From positions 1-20,184 of the forward strand of contig CAXBGT010000096.1 of the NCBI GenBank assembly GCA_963975265.1: a stretch of 20,184 nt of DNA, read 5' to 3'. The position numbers and the translations under genes were made by a program. Each line of letters begins with the position of its first letter. The first letter of the stretch is position 1. Shown piece by piece: positions 14,148-20,184 of this stretch. The DNA is from CAJXUU01 sp963975265. GTDB taxonomy: Bacteria; Bacteroidota; Bacteroidia; Chitinophagales; Saprospiraceae. Under the pieces are notes generated by a model, which was given only the letters and a program-made list of their open reading frames with translations, searched no databases and was not told where the DNA came from.

Positions 14148-14288
14148 GCCTGTGGGGTTTCAATATGGGCAAGAGGCTACCTCGATTCGCAATTGGATGA
14201 CGATAATTTTAGATTAACTCAGACAATTGTTCTTCCTTCTGAAATCTTAGAAAAACTCGATATTTTCTTATTGACAATGATAAAATGA
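14148..14288 (+). pseudogene. Possible gene relic between convergent genes
   Basis: A 46-codon open frame without a usable start codon reads G-Y-L-D-S-Q-L-D-D-D-N-F-R-L-T-Q and V-L-P-S-E-I-L-E-K-L-D before its stop. The composition looks protein-like, and it could be the 3' end of a decayed gene. The evidence is weak. Just before it, AACTAC and GTAGTT (14112-14134) form a 6-bp stem followed by a short T run that may terminate the lipoprotein operon. Confidence 0.2.
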
Positions 14289-14311
14289 TTCCTTCCGTTA
14301 ATAGGGGCGAA

Positions 14312-15994
14312 TCAAATTTTACTAAACCCCAAAGCCATTCTTCCTTTCCCGTTTTGGAAAAGCACATAATATTGACCAACACTCAATTCACCCAAATCCA
14401 AAATCTGGATCTTAGATCCGTCATTTGAGAAGGTCTTAATTCTTACACCTTCCGCGTTATAAATGGTAAATTCAGTGGATAGTGTTTCTCCCAGTTCAAT
14501 ATACATCTTGTCTGATACTGGATTGGGATATATATTCACATCCAGAGACACAAATTCGTCAGTACTCACTGTTGATAAGTTGAAATCTGCAACTACAGGA
14601 AGGTGATCAGCTGCATTTAAGACATCTCCGCTTGATAAGCCATACTCATTCAATTCCGAATTAGTCATCGCTGCTGTCCACAATGCAAATGAGTTCTGCA
14701 CTTTCATCTGTGATCCAGTATAAAACACCCAATCCAACTTGCCCGGAAAAAATGATCCAAAAGGATTTATCCAAGTGAAATTACTCAATTCTCCAGTAGC
14801 TGAAGCATCTAAATCCTCAAAATCACTACCGTCCCAATCAGGTAGAAAGTCAGGTCCGTATGTGCCGTTTGAAAATATATCACCTGTCTTAAAAGTATTG
14901 GGTTGGTCATTATCTCCAACAAAATTCATATCGCCTGCTATGATTATAGGAGTATCTTCCGCTAACAGATAATCTTCATTTCCATCTCTAGCTTCCCTTA
15001 TATATCGCATTATTCCATCCACCTCTCCTTGTCTGCTGTCATTGTTGTCACAGCATGGTAGGTGACAGTTTACAAGTAAGACCTCCTGACCATTTACATC
15101 CAAATAAAAAGCTGCATTACCATTTATGTTTTCACTGAAGTTGATTGGGTATTTGCTAATGGTCACAATATCAAATCCATGTTTCTTATGATACCAAGTG
15201 CCAGGAAGAAACTCCTCGATAAGTTCCTTGGTCTCACTACTATTGAAATCTCTTACTTCTTGTAATGCAATCACATCAGGATTGATAGCTTGGAATATTC
15301 TTCGGAAGTTTTGCTTTCTGAATGGTTCAAATAGTTGATCGTTTTCAATATTGTAAGTCATAATCCTGAAAGTAGTATTAGGTTCTATTGCAAGATCAAA
15401 TTCTGGCCTTTCTGTAATAATAGAATTGTCGATGCTGTAATCGATACCACCTAGATCATTGGGTGCTTCATCACCATTGAATCCATTGTCTTCAATTCTG
15501 AAAGATACCACATTGCCTGCATTAATATTTAAACCAGAATCGCTGATAGATCGGGCGACGGCAATTTCAAATTCTTTACCGCTCACAGAAGGAGATACCA
15601 TCAACCCTATAGGCCAGAAATTCACAAATTCAGTGTTGTTTCCAACTGTCAAAATTCCCTGCCTGTCTCCAAAGAACATTCGTACTTCTGACCCGATTCC
15701 ATTAATCTTAAAACCTGTGTTGATATCGTCATCGTAGTCTATATAGATAGCCAATTCATTGTCTTCCTGAAGGTTGATCTCCTTATTAAGTTCAAAACGA
15801 AAATAGAGAAATTTCTGGTCATTAAACGCCCAGATTCTTTCTAGATCGATACCATTACTCTGCCCATCATTAGTGTTGTCCACAAAAACAGGCTCTATAT
15901 CTGCCCAGTCATCAAAGTTGCCATCTATGCGGATAGTTTGCCCATACAAAGAAAAAGTGAAAAGTAGAAAAGTGACATTTAAGATTATACGCAT
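14312..15994 (-). CDS. Secreted endonuclease/exonuclease/phosphatase-family protein with T9SS tail
   Basis: The 560-residue protein has three parts after a signal peptide (about 1-18). Residues 20-195 look like a CBM9/DOMON-type beta-sandwich (I-R-I-D-G-N-F-D-D-W, then strand-rich sequence). Residues 208-474 are an EEP-fold catalytic domain: Y-N-I-E-N with Asn215, L-Q-E-V with Glu246, N-C-H-L with His311, G-D-M-N-F with Asp355 and Asn357, and A-D-H-L-P-V with His464. These are the expected metal and catalytic residues. From about 480 a Por secretion sorting domain runs with Y-P-N-P-V-S-D (489-495), ending in K-I. Export by type IX secretion is inferred. It could be an extracellular nuclease or a phosphodiesterase; the substrate is not decided by sequence. 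It has its own transcript on the minus strand. Confidence 0.9.
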   Translation of the reverse strand: MRIILNVTFLLFTFSLYGQTIRIDGNFDDWADIEPVFVDNTNDGQSNGIDLERIWAFNDQKFLYFRFELNKEINLQEDNELAIYIDYDDDINTGFKINGIGSEVRMFFGDRQGILTVGNNTEFVNFWPIGLMVSPSVSGKEFEIAVARSISDSGLNINAGNVVSFRIEDNGFNGDEAPNDLGGIDYSIDNSIITERPEFDLAIEPNTTFRIMTYNIENDQLFEPFRKQNFRRIFQAINPDVIALQEVRDFNSSETKELIEEFLPGTWYHKKHGFDIVTISKYPINFSENINGNAAFYLDVNGQEVLLVNCHLPCCDNNDSRQGEVDGIMRYIREARDGNEDYLLAEDTPIIIAGDMNFVGDNDQPNTFKTGDIFSNGTYGPDFLPDWDGSDFEDLDASATGELSNFTWINPFGSFFPGKLDWVFYTGSQMKVQNSFALWTAAMTNSELNEYGLSSGDVLNAADHLPVVADFNLSTVSTDEFVSLDVNIYPNPVSDKMYIELGETLSTEFTIYNAEGVRIKTFSNDGSKIQILDLGELSVGQYYVLFQNGKGRMALGFSKI

Positions 15995-16043
15995 TTATGT
16001 TCTCTTGATATATTTATTTTAATAATAGCTTGGAGTCTCTCTG

Positions 16044-17090
16044 CTAAGTTTCTGATTCAAAGTAGAGTTTGTAGTATTTTGTGCCATCAGTATCTTCTAC
16101 TCTTTCAATCTTATTTCTATCTCCGTGGACATAAACATGAAAATTCTTATCAAGTTTTATGACTGACCTAAAAGATTTTGTCTTCTTTTGGACAGCATAA
16201 GAAGAGATCTCAAAACTATCCTTAAGTTTTACTTGCCTCTCCTGCTCGAAGTCATCACTAAAATCTTGAAAAGATGCTTTTAATGGTTCACTCTTGAATA
16301 CTTGATCCTCAAATTCAGATCGATCAAATGTCTCTACATTTTTGAGGTATTCTTTAGAACGGTGGAGGATCTCAGCTTCATCTATTTTAGTCGCATTATC
16401 CTCATGTTTTAACCTTTCTTTGACGTAAGCCTTAGTGAGCGAGATATATTGAGTCGTTGCATGATAGTTGTCTTCTCTCGATTTTACATTCAAAAATTCT
16501 TCTCTCCAATACAATGCCTCTTTATTTCGATTCGATTTATCAACAATACACAGCTTTAACCCTTTTTCTCTTTCTGTTTCAAAGATCAAACAGGCCTTAT
16601 CTAACTTCTCAATATTAACACCATTCTCGAAGTCAATACTGTAATTACCATCTGTATGATTCAGCTTAAGAAATGCATCTTTGCTCTCTGATTTGAAGAT
16701 AGCGATGGCATTCACCATCTCATCATCTATCAGTACATCGCTGATGTATGCTGTGAGTAGGTCTCCCGATTTGATATTTGGATGAGAAGATTTTTCGTAT
16801 AAATGCCTAGCTATTTTTACAGATTGCTCCAATATTTGGCTTGGATCATCGAATATATTAGAAGCGAAGTTGTAAACAGGATTCAACTCTACCTCATCAG
16901 AAGTAAACGTGAAATGAAAAAATTCAGGATCTTTGAAGTTATCAAAAAAGTACTGCATCATAAGCGACTCTAATTCTTCATCATCTGGTTCCAATATTGT
17001 GTTCGATAGTTTTACCCCTTCATCCTCCGCCGCATTACCGATTTGGTGGATACACATTGCATGTAGCTTTGCCTCAAGTCTGTTTACCAT
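16044..17090 (-). CDS. Nucleoid-associated protein, NA37/YejK family
   Basis: The 348-residue cytoplasmic protein has the layout of the NA37 (NdpA/YejK) family, whose E. coli member is found with the nucleoid. The N-terminus shows I-H-Q-I-G-N (15-20), followed by E-x-x-x-L-x-x-Y-F near 40-50. The middle carries S-G-D-L-L-T-A-Y-I-S-D-V (around 107-118), A-I-A-I-F-K-S-E (near 128-135) and D-K-A-C-L-I-F (near 164-170). The C-terminal part has L-D-K-N-F-H-V-Y-V-H-G (near 320-330), a recurring feature of Bacteroidota members. No catalytic motif is expected. The gene is alone, 50 bp from the EEP gene downstream. Function in this phylum is not established. Confidence 0.82.
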   Translation of the reverse strand: MVNRLEAKLHAMCIHQIGNAAEDEGVKLSNTILEPDDEELESLMMQYFFDNFKDPEFFHFTFTSDEVELNPVYNFASNIFDDPSQILEQSVKIARHLYEKSSHPNIKSGDLLTAYISDVLIDDEMVNAIAIFKSESKDAFLKLNHTDGNYSIDFENGVNIEKLDKACLIFETEREKGLKLCIVDKSNRNKEALYWREEFLNVKSREDNYHATTQYISLTKAYVKERLKHEDNATKIDEAEILHRSKEYLKNVETFDRSEFEDQVFKSEPLKASFQDFSDDFEQERQVKLKDSFEISSYAVQKKTKSFRSVIKLDKNFHVYVHGDRNKIERVEDTDGTKYYKLYFESET

Positions 17091-17488
17091 TTTATTTCTT
17101 TTGTAGAAAATTTCATTGGGAAGCGAAGATAGTAGGATGATGGAAAGTTTATGGTGTTTTTTTGTTATAAATGAATTAATAGTCGTGCCAAAATTAAAGT
17201 TTGACTAGGATTTAACACAGGACTTTTTGCAGTACATTGAATTGGCGATTATAGATTTCTCATCATAAATATTAAAGCACTCAGCTTAGATTTGCAATAC
17301 GAGAACAACATAAAGATCGAATAAGAATACTAGATAAATTGGGTTTGCCAAACCTTCCCAATATTATCGCTAGCTTAAGGAATCTCAATTTTGAATACTG
17401 GACTTCCCAAATTAATCAGTTTTATGAATAACAATTTGCCATTTGTCATGTTTTCATTCCAACAAATTGTATAATTGCCAAATCTGAA
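17091..17488. other. Intergenic region upstream of mqnA
   Basis: About 400 bp with no complete gene. A near-consensus -7 box TATAATTG (17470-17477) precedes mqnA, but a start there would leave only a few nucleotides of leader. A short odd palindrome GGTTTG-C-CAAACC sits at 17342-17354. Part of the stretch (17276-17431) is an open frame listed separately. Confidence 0.4.
17276..17431 (+). pseudogene. Possible gene relic, 51 codons without a start
   Basis: The open frame runs from just after a TAA to a TAA and has no ATG. It reads R-F-A-I-R-E-Q-H-K-D-R-I-R-I-L-D-K-L-G-L-P-N and later N-F-E-Y-W-T-S-Q-I-N. The amphipathic, charge-balanced composition is protein-like, so it may be the 3' remnant of a lost gene. 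Chance is not excluded in a region this short. Confidence 0.2.
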
Positions 17489-18289
17489 ATGCAGAAGAAG
17501 CAAACAACACAAATTATATTGAAAACAGACAAAAACCAAAAGCTGAACATCGCAATGGTGGGTTATCATAATACCTTACCGTTTTTGTATGGGCTGGAAA
17601 AGGCGAAGGATAAGTATAATCTTATATTAGATGTGCCGTCGAAGTGTATGAATTATTTTGTCAATGGTGAGGCGGATGTGGCCTTGGTTCCTGTAGCATC
17701 TTTGCTGGAATCTGAGGATTGTCAGGTGATTACGGACTTTTGTATTGGCTGTTCGGGAGCGGTGGGTACAGTATGTCTGTATGCGCATCAATCAGTTGAG
17801 ACGCTGGATACGATTTGGTTGGATTCTGATAGTAGGACTTCCCAATTGCTGCTAAAGATACTGTGTGAACATCACTGGGGTATCGACGTGATATTCAAAG
17901 AAGTGGACGCGCGATCTATCAAAACGGGTGATTTACCAAATAATACTGGCTTGCTCATGATAGGTGATAAAGCCTTCGGGGCAAAAAGTGATTATACCTA
18001 CAGTTACGACCTTGGTATTGAATGGCAGTTGATGACGAGTCTGTCTTTTGCATTTGCAGTATGGATTGCAAAGCCATATGTAAGTGAAGAAGTCATCAGT
18101 GAACTAAATAAGGACCTGTCACTAGGTGTGGATAATATCGAATTGGTCTTAGAGGCTCAGAAAGAGCTTTCCAAGAGCATAAATCTACGTGCTTATTTCG
18201 AAGAGTACATCGACTATGCCTACAATGAAGATAAAAAGCGAGCCTTCGAAGTATATAGAGAATTGAGTAGTAAGTTGGTGCAAGTATGA
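17489..18289 (+). CDS. mqnA: Chorismate dehydratase (futalosine menaquinone pathway)
   Basis: The 266-residue protein matches the MqnA/MqnD periplasmic-binding-like fold and fits MqnA best. MqnA dehydrates chorismate to 3-enolpyruvylbenzoate, the first committed step of the futalosine pathway. The core starts at L-N-I-A-M-V-G-Y-H-N-T-L-P-F (19-32), followed by G-E-A-D-V-A-L-V-P-V-A-S-L (56-68) and D-S-R-T-S-Q-L-L (114-121). Further on are M-I-G-D-K-A-F (near 157-163), and D-L-G-I-E-W plus T-S-L-S-F-A-F-A-V-W (near 175-193). Family members usually have P at the S of L-S-F-A-F. About 17 extra residues precede the core, but no later ATG would open it properly. The gene overlaps the next one by 4 bp (ATGA), so the two are coupled. 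No other mqn gene lies in the window. Confidence 0.88.
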   Translation: MQKKQTTQIILKTDKNQKLNIAMVGYHNTLPFLYGLEKAKDKYNLILDVPSKCMNYFVNGEADVALVPVASLLESEDCQVITDFCIGCSGAVGTVCLYAHQSVETLDTIWLDSDSRTSQLLLKILCEHHWGIDVIFKEVDARSIKTGDLPNNTGLLMIGDKAFGAKSDYTYSYDLGIEWQLMTSLSFAFAVWIAKPYVSEEVISELNKDLSLGVDNIELVLEAQKELSKSINLRAYFEEYIDYAYNEDKKRAFEVYRELSSKLVQV

Positions 18290-19962
18290 TTGATAAGCTG
18301 CACAGATTTGGATGTGATGTGTCTCAAGTAGATCTTCCCGTAAAATTTACCTTCCCGTTTTATTATGAGCCGCATCCGATAGCTTTGGTTGCAGTGGATG
18401 AGCTTCAACATTATCTTCTGACTCAGACAGATTTTAATCATGATTTTGGCTTGAATGGAGAAGTAACTGAAAATTCTCTTGGGAAGATGTTTGGTGTATT
18501 AGTGGTTTCTGATTCAGAGGGTCAATTGGGATATTTAACAGCGTTTTCAGGAAAATTGGGAGATCAGAATGTGCATACTCATTTTGTGCCTCCAGTCTTT
18601 GATATGTTGGAAGAGGAGAGTTATTTTGTTGTGGAAAGTGCAAAGTTGGATGTACTCAATAAGGAAATAATACAACTAGAATCTCAAACTGAGTTGTGCG
18701 CTCGCAAGATAAAACTAGAAGTTAAAGCACAGGCAATTAAAAATACGATAGAACAGCAAAAAAAAGAACTTAGGATCGCTCAAAAGGAGAGACGAGCATT
18801 CCGAGGAACTGCGGAAAAGGAATTAGCTGAAGATGCATATGCAGAATTAAGAGCAACGCACAACCAAGAGAGTATCAATGATAATTTTCTACTTAGAGAA
18901 TACATCGTTTACCTGAATGATAAGCTTCAATTTTTGCAAGCTAATTATGATGAATTAGCATCGCCAATAGGAGAAAGAAAAGCTAAGATGAAATCTATGT
19001 CTTTTGCATTACAGAGCTGGTTATTTGAGCAATACAACTTCAATAATAAAGATCAAGAGACTAAAAATGTAATTGATATATTCAAACATAAGATACCAAA
19101 TGTACCGCCATCAGGTGCAGGCGATTGTGCCGCTCCAAAGTTATTTCAGTTTGCATTCTTACATGGATTGAAACCGGTTGCATTGGCCGAGTTTTGGTGG
19201 GGTACACCAACGAATTCTAACAGTAAAAAACATAAATACTTCTATCCTGCATGCAGAGGAAAGTGCGAGCCAATATTAGGGCATATGTTGGCAGGGATTG
19301 ATATGGATCCCAATCCATTGTTGGTGAATCAGGCAATAGGCAAAGAACTAGTGACTGTATACGAAGATGATCATCTCTTAATTATCAATAAACCTTCAGA
19401 GTTTATGTCTGTGCCTGGGAAATTTGTGACAGATTCTGTCCAAGAGCGACTCAAAGCCAAATATCCAAAATCTACTGGCCCCATGATTGTGCACCGACTA
19501 GATATGTCCACTTCAGGCCTTATGATAGTGGCTAAGTCAAAAGAAGTACATAAAGTGCTCCAAGAGCAGTTCAAAACTCGAAAGGTGAAAAAGAGGTACA
19601 TAGCTCTTCTTGATGGACTGGTCTCCGAAGATGAAGGATATATCAACCTACCACTTCGAGTAGATCTAGACAACAGACCTTACCAAATCGTCTGTGAAGA
19701 ACACGGAAAGTCATCCCGCACAAGATATGAAGTTATTTCAAGGTCGGAAGGAAAGACAAAAGTCTATTTTTATCCAATTACTGGACGTACACATCAGCTA
19801 AGAGTTCACGCTTCTCATCATCTTGGACTGAATACTCCGATCATTGGCGATGATCTATATGGAAGGCGCGGGGAGCGGCTTTGTTTGCATGCGGAGGCGA
19901 TATGGTTTGTACATCCTGTAAGTGAGGAGGATGTTTTTTTTGAGGTGAGGAGTGGTTTTTAG
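18286..19962 (+). CDS. RluA-family pseudouridine synthase with long N-terminal extension
   Basis: The 558-residue protein isomerises uridine to pseudouridine in rRNA or tRNA. The catalytic domain occupies about 353-558. It contains V-H-R-L-D-M-S-T-S-G (402-411) with catalytic Asp406, the strand K-R-Y-I-A-L-L-D-G, and P-I-T-G-R-T-H-Q-L-R-V-H-A near 505-517. The first 350 residues are an extension seen in a subset of Bacteroidota and gammaproteobacterial RluA-like proteins. A beta-rich start is followed by a strong coiled coil (about 120-195) and a conserved block P-S-G-A-G-D-C-A-A-P-K-L (275-286) with Y-P-A-C-R-G-K-C (320-327). The extension's role is unknown. The start ATG overlaps the mqnA stop, indicating an operon. 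The RNA target cannot be read from sequence. Confidence 0.92.
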   Translation: MIDKLHRFGCDVSQVDLPVKFTFPFYYEPHPIALVAVDELQHYLLTQTDFNHDFGLNGEVTENSLGKMFGVLVVSDSEGQLGYLTAFSGKLGDQNVHTHFVPPVFDMLEEESYFVVESAKLDVLNKEIIQLESQTELCARKIKLEVKAQAIKNTIEQQKKELRIAQKERRAFRGTAEKELAEDAYAELRATHNQESINDNFLLREYIVYLNDKLQFLQANYDELASPIGERKAKMKSMSFALQSWLFEQYNFNNKDQETKNVIDIFKHKIPNVPPSGAGDCAAPKLFQFAFLHGLKPVALAEFWWGTPTNSNSKKHKYFYPACRGKCEPILGHMLAGIDMDPNPLLVNQAIGKELVTVYEDDHLLIINKPSEFMSVPGKFVTDSVQERLKAKYPKSTGPMIVHRLDMSTSGLMIVAKSKEVHKVLQEQFKTRKVKKRYIALLDGLVSEDEGYINLPLRVDLDNRPYQIVCEEHGKSSRTRYEVISRSEGKTKVYFYPITGRTHQLRVHASHHLGLNTPIIGDDLYGRRGERLCLHAEAIWFVHPVSEEDVFFEVRSGF

Positions 19963-20184
19963 ATCTCTAATGGTATGATCACGCAATCCGATTTTTATTT
20001 GATAGCGCTATACATGTGTCTATAGCTTCATTGATGATGTCTGTTTTAATTCAAATCTTAGAAGTCTATTTTATTAATAGGTGAATATTAATCAGTGAAA
20101 TTTGGTGTTTGACTATCTAGCCACTTTATACTATTGCTAGTAACACGAACCTGGTTAAGCTAATTCCTCAATTAGGGAAAGTTG
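19963..20184. other. Non-coding right edge
   Basis: No gene is visible in these 222 bp on either strand. An exact 10-bp palindrome ATAGCGCTAT occurs near 20002-20011. No convincing terminator follows the pseudouridine synthase gene. Confidence 0.4.

Noticed and set aside
19990..20020. Palindrome ATAGCGCTAT at the right edge as an attachment site or operator
   Set aside because: A single short palindrome with no repeat partner or adjacent integrase or regulator gene.

Overview
The window looks like chromosomal DNA of a Bacteroidota member, probably a Saprospiria- or Cytophagia-like marine or environmental bacterium. It is AT-rich. Several promoters match the Bacteroidota -7 element TAnnTTTG. 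One secreted enzyme ends in a type IX secretion (Por) sorting domain. Many short lipoproteins have Bacteroidota-style signal peptides. An MqnA gene points to futalosine-route menaquinone synthesis, which is commoner in Saprospiria and Cytophagia than in Flavobacteriia. The genus cannot be fixed from the sequence.

Layout. Positions 1-1520 hold a REP-associated tyrosine transposase (RAYT) gene inside an array of six near-identical 33-nt hairpins. Five of the hairpins fall in two runs with exact 147-bp spacing. Four of the units between hairpins carry a micro-ORF that copies the C-terminal tail of the transposase. The array stops about 130 bp before a minus-strand tRNA-Glu and its terminator. 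Positions 2000-6600 are plus-strand: two small lipoproteins, an orphan YdeP/FdhF-type molybdopterin oxidoreductase, a small lipoprotein metallopeptidase and an SRPBCC protein. An unrecognised coiled-coil gene (6632-7339) then converges on a minus-strand block: a DUF2207 membrane protein, aroQ, and a recQ gene broken by a 70-bp insertion that resembles a segment of a different RecQ paralogue.

kdsD is divergent from recQ and is followed directly by two tandemly duplicated lipocalin-like lipoproteins. Next come two minus-strand genes: a secreted endonuclease/exonuclease/phosphatase-fold enzyme with a CBM9-like N-terminal domain and a sorting tail, and a nucleoid-associated NA37/YejK-family protein. 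The window closes with mqnA translationally coupled to a long RluA-family pseudouridine synthase.

Most genes are housekeeping or envelope functions: shikimate pathway (aroQ), Kdo synthesis (kdsD), menaquinone (mqnA), rRNA/tRNA modification and DNA repair. The two unusual items are the transposase-tail/hairpin array and the apparently paralogue-templated disruption of recQ.
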